Of a stretch of DNA of 64,000 nt, positions 33,733-42,854 are shown one piece after another. The first letter of the stretch is position 1. Every line of letters starts with the position of its first letter. The translations under genes were made by a program, and so were the position numbers. Source of the DNA: UBA2040 sp002384725 (GTDB taxonomy: Bacteria; Bacteroidota; Bacteroidia; Flavobacteriales_D; Crocinitomicaceae); assembly GCA_963926475.1 (NCBI GenBank), contig CAWUXE010000002.1, positions 248,001 through 312,000 of the forward strand. Direction: 5' to 3'. Under the pieces are notes generated by a model. It was not told the origin of the DNA and ran no database searches. It was given only the letters and a program-made list of their open reading frames with translations.

Positions 33733-35733
33733 CTAATACCCCAAAATCTTATCAATCGCTTCTTTCAGCTTTTCCTTTGGAAGGAAGTTCGCTTCAAGCT
33801 CAGGCGCGAATGGCACTGGTGTATCTAGAGAAGCCAATCTTCGAACTGGAGCGTCCAATACTTCGAAACAATTTTCATTGATCAAAGCTGTAATCTCACC
33901 TCCGATTCCTCCCGTCAAACAATCTTCGTGCAGAATCAAAGCACGGCCCGTTTTACGAATGGAAGAGTAGATAGCCTCTGTATCCAATGGCAAAAGCGTT
34001 CGCAAATCGATGATTTCAATCGTTCCGTCTTCGTACTCGTCCAAAAGGTCTAATGCCCAATGAACACCAAATCCGTAGGTAATTATAGATAATTTCGAGC
34101 CTTCCGCTTTAACAGCCGCCTTACCTATTTCGATAGAAAATTCCGTTTCGAAAACTTCTTCTTTTATACTCCTATATAAATTCTTGTGTTCAAAGAACAG
34201 TACTGGATTCGGATCATCGATAGACGCCATCAACAAACCTTTTGCTTCTGAAGGCGACGATGGATAAACAACTTTCAAACCGGGTGTATGAAAGAACCAA
34301 GCTTCGTTGCTTTGCGAATGAAAAGGACCTGCAGCGGAACCTGCTCCTGTTGGCATGCGCACCACGACATCTGCATTTTGTCCCCAGCGCCAATGAATTT
34401 TCGCTAAATTATTGATGATTTGGTTGAACCCACACGTTACGAAATCGGCAAATTGCATTTCGACAACGGCTTTCATTCCGGCAATAGACAATCCCAAACC
34501 AGAACCAACGATAGCAGACTCACAAATTGGCGTATTGCGAACACGATCTTTTCCGAATTCATCCATAAAACCTTCAGTCACCTTGAAAACACCACCATAA
34601 TCGGCAATATCTTGTCCCATGATGATCAAATCTTTGTGCTTACGCATGGACAAACGCAATCCGTCTTGAACTGCATCAATCAGCCGCATTTCTCTTGTGC
34701 TACCAGTCCCTTCTACAATTGCATTTGGATTTTCAGCAAACAAATCGGCTACTTCTTCTTCAGTATTCGGAATTATATTTGGCTCCGCATAGGCTATATC
34801 CAATCCATCTTGAATTTCCTTGCGCAGCTCTTCTTTAATTTCTTCCACTTTCGCTTCCGTCAATAATCCCAATTCAGATAAATACATTTCGAAATTGGTG
34901 ACAGGATCAAACTGCTCCCACTGGTCTTGAAGTCCTTCAGGATAATATTTAGTTCCAGAAGCTTCCTCGTGGCCGCGCATTCTAAACGTAACACATTCCA
35001 ATAAAACGGGACGGGAATTCTCTCTAATATCTTCCGCCAAACGACGCACTGTTGTAATTACCTCTAGGATATTATTTCCATCCACTTTTTCGGCATGCAT
35101 ACCATAACCGATTCCTTTGTCGATGAATTGCTTGCAACGGAATTGTTCCTTACTCGGTGTAGAAAGTCCCCATTGGTTATTCTCTATGGCAAATATTACA
35201 GGTAAATCCCAAACTGTTGCGACATTTATAGATTCGTGAAAATCTCCTTCTGATGCCCCACCATCGCCCGTAAAAACGATGGTTGCTTTTTTGTCTTTTC
35301 TTACTTTATTTGCCAAAGCGATTCCATCTGCAATCCCCATTTGTGGGCCGAGGTGAGAAATCATTCCGACTATTTTATATTCTTGTGTTCCAAAGTGAAA
35401 GGAGCGGTCTCTGCCTTTGGTAAACCCTAAAGCTTTTCCTTGAAATTGGGCAAACAATCTACTCAAAGGAACGTTTCTTGAGGTGAATATCCCTAAGTTT
35501 CGGTGCATAGGCAAAATATACTCGTCTTCACCCATGGCATAACCTACTCCTACGGAAATGCCTTCTTGCCCCCAACCTGAGAACCATTTAGAAATCTTTC
35601 CTTGACGGAGAAGAATCATCATTTTTTCTTCTATCAAACGAGGTAAAAGTATCTTACGATAAATTTCGAGTAATTCTGTATCGTCGAATCCGTCTCGATT
35701 GTATTTGATCTTTCTTTCTTGAATTGTTTCCAT
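33733..35733 (-). CDS. Fused alpha-beta 2-oxoacid dehydrogenase E1 (branched-chain/pyruvate type)
   Basis: In this 666-residue protein the E1 alpha half (~1-330) carries the thiamine diphosphate motif (GDGGASEGDFHES to AIENNQWG). The E1 beta half (~345-666) starts REMRLIDAVQDGLRLSM and holds GGVFKVTEGFMDEFGKDRV and PVRRLASLDTPVPFAP. Such a fusion is common in Bacteroidota. It decarboxylates branched-chain 2-oxo acids or pyruvate and acylates the lipoyl group of E2 (candidate at 13250). A TAGCTTTG box upstream suggests its own promoter. The branched-chain assignment is favoured by fold and partner type but is not certain. Confidence 0.92.
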   Translation of the reverse strand: METIQERKIKYNRDGFDDTELLEIYRKILLPRLIEEKMMILLRQGKISKWFSGWGQEGISVGVGYAMGEDEYILPMHRNLGIFTSRNVPLSRLFAQFQGKALGFTKGRDRSFHFGTQEYKIVGMISHLGPQMGIADGIALANKVRKDKKATIVFTGDGGASEGDFHESINVATVWDLPVIFAIENNQWGLSTPSKEQFRCKQFIDKGIGYGMHAEKVDGNNILEVITTVRRLAEDIRENSRPVLLECVTFRMRGHEEASGTKYYPEGLQDQWEQFDPVTNFEMYLSELGLLTEAKVEEIKEELRKEIQDGLDIAYAEPNIIPNTEEEVADLFAENPNAIVEGTGSTREMRLIDAVQDGLRLSMRKHKDLIIMGQDIADYGGVFKVTEGFMDEFGKDRVRNTPICESAIVGSGLGLSIAGMKAVVEMQFADFVTCGFNQIINNLAKIHWRWGQNADVVVRMPTGAGSAAGPFHSQSNEAWFFHTPGLKVVYPSSPSEAKGLLMASIDDPNPVLFFEHKNLYRSIKEEVFETEFSIEIGKAAVKAEGSKLSIITYGFGVHWALDLLDEYEDGTIEIIDLRTLLPLDTEAIYSSIRKTGRALILHEDCLTGGIGGEITALINENCFEVLDAPVRRLASLDTPVPFAPELEANFLPKEKLKEAIDKILGY

Positions 35734-35750
35734 TGGAATTATTTGCGCAA

Positions 35751-35758
35751 CAAAGCTA
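35751..35758 (-). promoter_or_regulatory. -7 promoter box of the fused E1 gene
   Basis: The minus strand reads TAGCTTTG, a full match to TAnnTTTG, 17 bases before the start codon. No clear -33 TTG at normal spacing. Confidence 0.5.
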
Positions 35759-36054
35759 CCTTTTTTCTCTAAAAAGTGAGCTTGGATCGTATACTTTAAT
35801 TTTATTTGGGTGTGAAATTGGAAAATAGAAAATCCATTTTTATTGATTTCAATTGCTTGAATTTATTCTTGCTGTTTGATGGGTATTTCGCATGTAAATA
35901 GCACCAAATAAAAATTTAAATTTTTAGATAACTCCCGGTTGATAAATTGGACAACACCCTGACAAATAAACATCTAAAATTGAGCAAGTAATTCAAATAG
36001 GAGAGAATTGGGTTTTACTCTTGAGAAATTGGTGACAAAAAATAGGGGCAAAAA

Positions 36055-36086
36055 ATATAGGAACGAAAAATTTTTCGTCCCTATAT
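36055..36086 (-). terminator. Terminator of the glutamate dehydrogenase gene
   Basis: A 16-base inverted repeat with one mismatch (ATATAGGAACGAAAAA and TTTTTCGTCCCTATAT) directly follows the stop codon on the minus strand. Confidence 0.7.
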
Positions 36087-36109
36087 AAATTATTATTAAT
36101 GGAAATTGG

Positions 36110-37462
36110 TTAAACCAACCCTTGATCAATCATAGAATCGGCAACTTTAACAAAACCAGCGATATTCGCTCCGCTAACGTAGTTAATGTTTCCATTTTCA
36201 TCTTTTCCGTATTTAACACAAGCATCGTGAATTGAAACCATAATGCCGTGTAATTTAGCATCCACTTCTTCCGCTGTCCAAGACAAACGCAAAGAGTTTT
36301 GTGACATTTCCAATCCTGATGTTGCTACTCCACCTGCGTTAGACGCTTTTCCTGGAGCAAAAAGAATTTTCGCTGCTTGGAAAGCTTCCACCGCTTCTGG
36401 TGTACAAGGCATATTAGCACCTTCAGCTACACACATAACACCGTTTGCAAGTAAAGTTTTCGCTTCTTCTTCGTTCAATTCATTCTGCGTAGCACAAGGA
36501 AGCGCAATATCAACTTTCTCTCCCCAAGGACGCTTGCCTTGGTGGAATACAAAACCTTCATATTTATCTGCCATTTCTTGAACACGTCCTCTACGAACAT
36601 TTTTCAAATCTTTTAAGAAATCCAAATGCTCCGTATGGAATCCGTTCTCTGAAGAAACGTATCCAGAAGAATCTGAAACTGTAATTACTTTACCTCCATA
36701 ATGCAATACTTTTTCAATCGCATATTGCGCAACATTACCTGAACCAGAAACAGAAACCGTTTTTCCCTGGAAATCTTGTTTTTTAGTCGCCAACATCTCT
36801 TTTGTGAAATAAACTGTTCCGTACCCTGTCGCTTCCGGACGGATTAAAGAACCACCCCAATTTCTGCCTTTTCCAGTTAGTACGCCAGTAAACTCGTTAC
36901 GGATACGCTTGTATTGACCGAACATATATCCAATCTCACGACCTCCAACACCTATATCTCCTGCTGGAACATCTGTATCAGCACCAATGTGACGAGAAAG
37001 CTCTGTCATAAAAGATTGACAAAATTTCATTACTTCTTTGTCTGATTTACCTTTTGGATCAAAATCAGAACCACCTTTTCCACCTCCCATTGGGAGAGTC
37101 GTCAAAGAATTTTTAAAGATTTGTTCGAATCCTAAAAATTTCAAAATCGACAAATTCACCGAAGGGTGAAAACGCAAACCACCTTTGTACGGTCCGATTG
37201 CAGAGTTGAATTCTACTCTATACCCTCGGTTTACTTGCATATCTCCCTTGTCGTCCAACCACGGGACACGGAAAATAATTGTTCTTTCTGGCTCTACAAT
37301 TCTTTCAAGAATATTATTTTCCTGATACTTCGGATGATCTTGGATAAAAGGAATAACTGTCTCAGCTACTTCATGTACCGCCTGTAAAAATTCAGTTTCA
37401 TGACCATTTTTGGCTTTGACTTTGTCCATGAAAGCATCAATTTGTGCTTGATATTTACTCAT
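36110..37462 (-). CDS. gdhA: Glutamate dehydrogenase (NADP-type, hexameric)
   Basis: This 450-residue protein has the length of the hexameric NADP-dependent class. The catalytic Lys lies in PMGGGKGGSDFDPKGKSD, substrate contacts in GPYKGGLRFHPSVN, the dinucleotide fold begins VSVSGSGNVAQYA, and the C-terminal SNAGGVATSGLEMSQNS is present. It interconverts 2-oxoglutarate plus ammonia and glutamate; the NADP type mainly assimilates ammonia. A TAAATTTG box (37490-37497 on the minus strand) and a good terminator make it monocistronic. Confidence 0.95.
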   Translation of the reverse strand: MSKYQAQIDAFMDKVKAKNGHETEFLQAVHEVAETVIPFIQDHPKYQENNILERIVEPERTIIFRVPWLDDKGDMQVNRGYRVEFNSAIGPYKGGLRFHPSVNLSILKFLGFEQIFKNSLTTLPMGGGKGGSDFDPKGKSDKEVMKFCQSFMTELSRHIGADTDVPAGDIGVGGREIGYMFGQYKRIRNEFTGVLTGKGRNWGGSLIRPEATGYGTVYFTKEMLATKKQDFQGKTVSVSGSGNVAQYAIEKVLHYGGKVITVSDSSGYVSSENGFHTEHLDFLKDLKNVRRGRVQEMADKYEGFVFHQGKRPWGEKVDIALPCATQNELNEEEAKTLLANGVMCVAEGANMPCTPEAVEAFQAAKILFAPGKASNAGGVATSGLEMSQNSLRLSWTAEEVDAKLHGIMVSIHDACVKYGKDENGNINYVSGANIAGFVKVADSMIDQGLV

Positions 37463-37489
37463 TGTCTATAAAGGTTTAAAATCGAGGGA

Positions 37490-37497
37490 CAAATTTA
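37490..37497 (-). promoter_or_regulatory. -7 promoter box of gdhA
   Basis: The minus strand reads TAAATTTG, about 27 bases before the start codon. No TTG at the usual -33 distance was found. Confidence 0.4.
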
Positions 37498-37627
37498 ATT
37501 AATTATCATTCGCTCCGACCACTGTTTTAGGTAAAATTCTACTAACAATAACTTGTTGGATTTCAATAGTTAGAATTTATTGTATAATTTCTTATCGAAG
37601 AAGACAACCCTCGTTTTGTTTTTTCGT

Positions 37628-37635
37628 CATCTTTG
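37628..37635 (+). promoter_or_regulatory. -7-like box upstream of the large adhesin gene
   Basis: CATCTTTG (one base off TAnnTTTG) is 22 bases before the start codon. Confidence 0.35.
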
Positions 37636-37657
37636 TAAATAAGATTAAATTAAAGCT

Positions 37658-40369
37658 ATGAAATTAGGAAATAGACTATTCGTCACTGCAATTGTATCAC
37701 TAGTTTGCTTTTCGTACACATATAGCCAAGGCCAAGCCAATGTTCTATGTTTAGGAGAAGATACTACAGTTTGTGTAGGTCAACCGGTTGTTATTACAAA
37801 CTGTCCTCCAGCTGGCGGAAGTTCATCTGGAAACACCTTGAATTTACCGAATCCAACCAATGTAACTTTATTTGATGATTCATGGAGTGCTGCAATTCCA
37901 ATGGGGTTCACATTTAACTTTTATGGGAATAATTATACGTCATGTATAATTGGATCGAATGGACTTGTATCCTTCAATTTAGCTAGTGCGGGAGGTTATT
38001 GCCCATGGAGCTTGAACGGAACTGCACTTCCAACAACAACCGTTGCCGGAGGATTGAACGCAGCCATGGGTTGTTACCAAGATCTGAACCCAAGTAATTT
38101 TACTTCAGGACCGATACAATATCAGACAATAGGAACTGCACCCAATAGGATTTTCGTCGTATTATATAAAGGTGTAACAGGATTTTCTTGTACGTCAAGT
38201 TGTAATTATTCTGCCTTCCTATTCTTTGAAGGAACGAACAATATTGAATACCATATTGGAACAAAAGTAGTTTGTACCTGGAATAGTAATAGAGCTATTC
38301 AAGGCACAATGAATGCAACTGGAACCGTTGCTCATATCACGCCAGGAAGAAACAATTCAGTTTGGACTGCTGCTTCGGATGGTAAGATGTTTACACCTAC
38401 TGCTGCAACAACGGCTTATACTATATCAACTATTCCTTATGTGGCAGTGACTTCAGGTGGTACTTCTACGCCGATTACCTGGAAAAACACTTTGAATCAG
38501 ACTTTCCCATACAACGGAACTACTAATTCTTTAACAGTTACAACACCTCCCCCAGGAACAACAGGATATTTTTTAGTAGGTACGGCTTGCGGTGCTTCAA
38601 TTGGAGCAGTGTCTGATACAACTTGGATTACAAGAGTGAATGCAACTGTAACAGCAAGTTCTATTTCTGACACATGTTCAGCTAGTCTTGGCTCTGTTAC
38701 TGCTGCTCCAGGAGCTGGAACTGCACCATTTGTATACTCATGGTCAGGATTACCTGCAACAACTGCAACTGTGAATAATGTATTAACAGGTTCATACCTC
38801 GTTACAATGACAGATGATATGGGTTGTAACGCAACGGCTACTGTGTTGGTTCCAAATGTTTCAGTTGTTTCTTCGGGCACTATGACTGTGGTAAGTTGTC
38901 CGGGAGGTACAAACGGCACCGCTACGGCGACAATGAATCCTTCAGGACCAGGTACAACTTATTTATGGGATGATGCTATGGCACAGACAACACAAACCGC
39001 TACTGGATTAACAGCAGGAACATATACTTGTGCCATTACGGATGGATCATGTGTTGATATAGTGACAGTTGTTGTTACAGAAATACCAGCTATGCAGGCA
39101 ACAGTTATCAACCTTCAGGATGTGAATTGTCATGCTTCGAATACAGGTGTTATTGCCTTAAATGTTATCAACGGAACTGCTCCGTATAATTATGCATGGA
39201 CGGGGTCAATTTCAACAGTATCTAGTGCTACTGATTTATATGTTGGTCCACACACAATTACTATAACCGATTTCAATAGTTGTGTTATCACTGTCGATAC
39301 CGTTCTTAGTGAGCCACCTGCATTGTACATTGACAGTATTTCCTTGGATTCAATGATTTGTTCAGAGTCGAGCATTATTATTGGTGCAGTTGGAGCTGGA
39401 GGATCGACTCCATACACATACACATGGTACGAAAACGGAACGCAATTTTCAACCAATCAATATGTATCAGTTGACCCAGTGAATTCTGGAACGACATATA
39501 CTTTGGTTCTAGGAGAAATTTGCGGTAGTCCAACGGATACGGATTCATTATTGATTACCTTTCCTCAAGACATTATACCAAGTTCAAATCCAATCCCTTT
39601 TCAAGCATGTGCTCCAGACACCTTTACGTTTGTGAATACTTCAGTCAATGGAGCTGACATTATGTCAACGGTCTATGATTTCAGTAATGGTGTTACGCAA
39701 ATAGTTGCTGGAATGGACACAGTCCTTCAAGATTTCCAAATTGCGGGAATGTATGATTTAACGATGACAATTACTTCAAATTACGGATGTATTTACATTG
39801 GAACTTTCCCAGGCATAGTTTCAGCATTACAAAGACCAACAGCTAAATTTAGCATGACAACAAATCCGACGACAATATTTGAAACGGAAATTGGAATGAT
39901 AGATCAATCAATCGGTGCCGCTCAATGGTATTGGGTTGCTCCTGAATCACTTGAAGGAACTTCAACTGAACAAAACCCAAGATTTAACTTCCCACAGAAG
40001 GAAGGAAATTACGCCGTTTTCTTATTGGTCACATCGCCTGAAGGTTGCACAGACACCACTCGAAATTTCATTGAAGTTCAAAATGATTTTGTATTATATG
40101 CAGCAAACACCTTCACTCCAGATGGTGACCAATTCAACCAAAACTGGCGAGTTGTTACGGACGGTTTAGATCCAAATGATTTTGAACTAGAAGTATTCAA
40201 CCGATGGGGACAAGTAATTTGGCTTTCGAAAGATCCTCTTGCAGAATGGGATGGAACGTATGCCGGTAAAATTGTACCAGATGGAATTTACAACTGGAAA
40301 TTAAGAACCAAAAAAACGGGTACAGACGAGCCTAGAATATTCACCGGAAGTGTGATGATCATGCGCTAA
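37658..40369 (+). CDS. Large secreted adhesin with SprB-like repeats and T9SS/gliding C-terminus
   Basis: This 903-residue protein has a signal peptide (ending SYTYSQG). An N-terminal beta-sandwich (LFDDSWSAAIPMGFTFNFYG, then IIGSNGLVSFN) is followed by several ~70-residue SprB/HYR-like repeats (APFVYSWSGLPATTATVNN, APYNYAWTGSISTVSSATD), a PKD-type segment (TGAAQWYW-like, SPEGCTDT) and a C-terminal CHU_C domain (ANTFTPDGDQFNQNW, VFNRWGQVIWLS, VPDGIYNWKLRT). Repeats of this kind occur in SprB, the mobile gliding adhesin. It is exported by T9SS to the surface; a role in adhesion or gliding is inferred. Confidence 0.87.
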   Translation: MKLGNRLFVTAIVSLVCFSYTYSQGQANVLCLGEDTTVCVGQPVVITNCPPAGGSSSGNTLNLPNPTNVTLFDDSWSAAIPMGFTFNFYGNNYTSCIIGSNGLVSFNLASAGGYCPWSLNGTALPTTTVAGGLNAAMGCYQDLNPSNFTSGPIQYQTIGTAPNRIFVVLYKGVTGFSCTSSCNYSAFLFFEGTNNIEYHIGTKVVCTWNSNRAIQGTMNATGTVAHITPGRNNSVWTAASDGKMFTPTAATTAYTISTIPYVAVTSGGTSTPITWKNTLNQTFPYNGTTNSLTVTTPPPGTTGYFLVGTACGASIGAVSDTTWITRVNATVTASSISDTCSASLGSVTAAPGAGTAPFVYSWSGLPATTATVNNVLTGSYLVTMTDDMGCNATATVLVPNVSVVSSGTMTVVSCPGGTNGTATATMNPSGPGTTYLWDDAMAQTTQTATGLTAGTYTCAITDGSCVDIVTVVVTEIPAMQATVINLQDVNCHASNTGVIALNVINGTAPYNYAWTGSISTVSSATDLYVGPHTITITDFNSCVITVDTVLSEPPALYIDSISLDSMICSESSIIIGAVGAGGSTPYTYTWYENGTQFSTNQYVSVDPVNSGTTYTLVLGEICGSPTDTDSLLITFPQDIIPSSNPIPFQACAPDTFTFVNTSVNGADIMSTVYDFSNGVTQIVAGMDTVLQDFQIAGMYDLTMTITSNYGCIYIGTFPGIVSALQRPTAKFSMTTNPTTIFETEIGMIDQSIGAAQWYWVAPESLEGTSTEQNPRFNFPQKEGNYAVFLLVTSPEGCTDTTRNFIEVQNDFVLYAANTFTPDGDQFNQNWRVVTDGLDPNDFELEVFNRWGQVIWLSKDPLAEWDGTYAGKIVPDGIYNWKLRTKKTGTDEPRIFTGSVMIMR

Positions 40370-40389
40370 CCTATACTTTATTCAAACAC

Positions 40390-40426
40390 AAAAAGAGGAG
40401 TTCCATTACGGATCTCCTCTTTTTTT
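40390..40426 (+). terminator. Terminator after the adhesin gene
   Basis: AAAAAGAGGAG (40390-40400) pairs with CTCCTCTTTTT starting at 40414, followed by more T residues. Confidence 0.85.
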
Positions 40427-40452
40427 GGGCACGCCGTTTGTATCATTCTAGC

Positions 40453-40460
40453 TATATTTG
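40453..40460 (+). promoter_or_regulatory. -7 promoter box of the DUF4197 gene
   Basis: TATATTTG matches TAnnTTTG, ending 5 bases before the first ATG. Possible -33 TTG elements upstream are at atypical spacing. Confidence 0.4.
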
Positions 40461-40465
40461 AAAAA

Positions 40466-41212
40466 ATGAAGAAAATGAAGAAAATTTTTATAATATCTGG
40501 AATCATTGCAACAAGCTTGGTTTCTTGTGATGTACTGAACGACGCAGCGAACGTTATACTAACTGACGATGGATCGACTAGCACGCCAGCACTTACCAAT
40601 TCTGAGGTTATTTCTGGATTGAAAGAAGCATTGAGTGTTGGAATTATAAACTCTGTGAATTTAACCTCAGTTAGAGACGGTTTTTTAGGAAACACTGAAA
40701 TTCGTTTACCCTTCCCTCCTGACGCCATTAAGTTGAGGGAAAAAGCTATCGATTGGGGATTACAAGGTCAAGTAGATAAAATTGAAACGACTTTGAATCG
40801 TGCAGCTGAAGAAGCGACGAAAGAAGCAACACCAATTTTCATCAACGCAATTACAAACATGAGTGTTTCTGACGGATTTGCCATTTTAAAAGGAGGAAAC
40901 GGAGCAGCAACAAAATTTTTAAAGGACAATACATCTGCTCAATTGATGACAGCTTTTGTACCAAAAGTTCAAGAAGCGATTGAAAAAGTAAAATTGACGG
41001 AATACTGGAATCAAGTTGCAGCGAAATACAATACAGCGATGACGGTGACTGGAGGTCAGAAAGTAGAAACAGACCTGAATGCTTTTGTAACGCAACGGGC
41101 TATCGACGGGCTATTTACAATGGTGGGAAAAGAAGAAAATAAAATTCGTTTGGATCCAGCAGCGCGCGTTACTGATTTGTTGGCCAAAGTTTTTGGAAGT
41201 GTTAAACCTTAA
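40466..41212 (+). CDS. DUF4197 lipoprotein
   Basis: This 248-residue protein has a lipoprotein signal (KKIFIISGIIATSLVSC). The mature helical domain shows DUF4197 features: LTNSEVISGLKEALSVGI, FPPDAIKLREKAIDWGL, LNRAAEEATKEATPIF and SVSDGFAILKGGNGAATKFL. The family is periplasmic in many Gram-negatives and has no known activity. It is followed after 5 bases by the nucleoside phosphorylase gene; the pair is probably one transcript though no functional tie is evident. Confidence 0.9.
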   Translation: MKKMKKIFIISGIIATSLVSCDVLNDAANVILTDDGSTSTPALTNSEVISGLKEALSVGIINSVNLTSVRDGFLGNTEIRLPFPPDAIKLREKAIDWGLQGQVDKIETTLNRAAEEATKEATPIFINAITNMSVSDGFAILKGGNGAATKFLKDNTSAQLMTAFVPKVQEAIEKVKLTEYWNQVAAKYNTAMTVTGGQKVETDLNAFVTQRAIDGLFTMVGKEENKIRLDPAARVTDLLAKVFGSVKP

Positions 41213-41217
41213 AAAAA

Positions 41218-42078
41218 ATGACATTTCAATCTTCTGAATTAGTTTTAAATAAAAAAGGACAGGTCTATCATTTAGGGTTGTCAGCAGAAGATATTTCCGA
41301 TAAAATTATTTTAGTAGGTGACCAAGACCGTGTGGAATTGGTCACCTCTTTTTTTGATACAATAGAGCACAAATCTCGACATCGAGAATTTCTTTCTCAT
41401 ACTGGAACATACAAGGGCAAACGATTGACCGTTCTATCTACTGGAATTGGCACTGATAATATCGATATTGTTGTGAACGAATTGGATATACTTGCCAATA
41501 TAGATTTGAAATCGAAGCAGATAATTTCAGATCGAAAATCATTGGAACTAGTTCGCATAGGTACATGTGGTATTCTACAATCAGATATCCCCATACATCA
41601 ATTCATCCTTAGCTCACATTCGCTTGGCTTAGACAACGTGGCGCATTACTACTCCATACAGTTTACCGAACACGAATCTGAACTACTTCAAGAAATTGTC
41701 GATTTCGTTCCTTTTCCTGATAAAATTGAACCTTATTTAATTTCGGCCAATCATGCCTTAACAAGTCGATTTCATTCAGAATTGACCAAGAAAGGAATAA
41801 CCCTTACTGCAAGTGGATTTTACGGTCCACAAGGCAGAAGTATTCGTTTACCGCTGAAAAACCAATGGAGAGAATCATTAGAAGACTCCTCTTTTCAAGA
41901 TATTCCCGTGATGAATTTCGAGATGGAAAGCTCGGCACTATTTGCTTTGGGCAGATCATTGGGACATTCGTGCACCACTATTTGTTTAGGTATTGCTAAC
42001 CGACCAACTGGTGATTTTTCGAAGGATTACTCGAAAGACATGAATGAGTTGATTGAATACGTATTGAAAAGGTTTTAA
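41218..42078 (+). CDS. Nucleoside phosphorylase family protein
   Basis: This 286-residue protein has the NP-I phosphorylase fold: LVGDQDRVELVTSFF (the phosphate-site GDxxR motif), LSTGIGTDNIDIVVNEL, RIGTCGILQSDIPI, and VMNFEMESSALFALG with the Met-Glu pair that contacts ribose. It resembles uridine phosphorylases most. It would cleave nucleosides with phosphate to base and ribose-1-phosphate. No other nucleotide-salvage genes are nearby. It overlaps the convergent cutC gene by 4 bases. Confidence 0.88.
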   Translation: MTFQSSELVLNKKGQVYHLGLSAEDISDKIILVGDQDRVELVTSFFDTIEHKSRHREFLSHTGTYKGKRLTVLSTGIGTDNIDIVVNELDILANIDLKSKQIISDRKSLELVRIGTCGILQSDIPIHQFILSSHSLGLDNVAHYYSIQFTEHESELLQEIVDFVPFPDKIEPYLISANHALTSRFHSELTKKGITLTASGFYGPQGRSIRLPLKNQWRESLEDSSFQDIPVMNFEMESSALFALGRSLGHSCTTICLGIANRPTGDFSKDYSKDMNELIEYVLKRF

Positions 42079-42767
42079 GAAATCGCTTTCAACATTGAAA
42101 CCAATTTTCGTTCATCGATTTTCATTCTATCTGTAGAGAATTTACTTTTTTCAGCTTGCATTTTTGAGGCAGCCGAAAAATGTATCGCGCTCGGTTGAAC
42201 GGTTTGAGCGATGTTTGAAATGTTTGAAGCATTGACTCCGCCCCCGGGCATTAGCTCTAGCTTCTCTCTAAAAACCTCTTTTATTTCGGCATAATTTGCC
42301 AATCCTTTTTCAACATTGGCGGCTCGTCCCGAGGTTAAAACTCTTTTGAATTTAAAGTATTTTAAAATTTCGACGCCATCTTTCCATTCTGCCATTTCAT
42401 CAAAAGCGCGGTGAAAAGTCAACTCTTTCCCTCTCGTCAATTTACTTATTTCACCCAAGAATGTCGTATCAATTTCTTTATTTTCCTTTAAGGCACCCAC
42501 CACAAATCCTTTTACGGGAAGATCGTTCAAACCATGAATTTCAGCCAAAATCGTTTCTTTTTCAAAGCCGTCATAACAAAAACCGCCCGCACGTGGACGA
42601 ATGAGGACGTGTGTTTCAAGATGCTGTTGAAGTGCCAAAAGAACTAAGCCGTTGGATGGAGTTGTGCCGCCTTGCTCTAGATTGACACACAGTTCTATTC
42701 TGTCGAAATTGTATTTCTTTGCTAATGTTATCCCTAATTTATCTGTAACACACAGTTCTAACTTCAT
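42075..42767 (-). CDS. cutC: CutC family protein
   Basis: This 230-residue TIM barrel of the CutC family has LELCVTD at the N-terminus, DRIELCVNLEQGGTTPS, HVLIRPRAGGFCY, FHRAFDEMAEW, RVLTSGRAANVEKG, LMPGGGVNASN and AIHFSAASK. CutC was linked to copper tolerance in bacteria, but the catalytic role, if any, is unresolved. The gene is monocistronic and converges with the phosphorylase gene. Confidence 0.93.
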   Translation of the reverse strand: MKLELCVTDKLGITLAKKYNFDRIELCVNLEQGGTTPSNGLVLLALQQHLETHVLIRPRAGGFCYDGFEKETILAEIHGLNDLPVKGFVVGALKENKEIDTTFLGEISKLTRGKELTFHRAFDEMAEWKDGVEILKYFKFKRVLTSGRAANVEKGLANYAEIKEVFREKLELMPGGGVNASNISNIAQTVQPSAIHFSAASKMQAEKSKFSTDRMKIDERKLVSMLKAIS

Positions 42768-42854
42768 AATTATTATTCTTATGTTCTTTTTTCTAAAAGT
42801 ACTTTACAATCGAAACTATTTGACTATCTTAAATAGAAACTTATTGACAAAACA

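Larger units (their letters stand above)
35734..36109. other. 376-bp non-coding region between E1 and glutamate dehydrogenase
   Basis: It holds the E1 -7 box near its left end and the glutamate dehydrogenase terminator near its right end. The ~290 bases between are AT-rich with no open frame, tRNA or recognisable RNA fold. Confidence 0.6.

Noticed and set aside
38497..38919. 140-residue open frame on the minus strand inside the large adhesin
   Set aside because: A shadow of the repeat-rich coding strand with low-complexity composition and no family.
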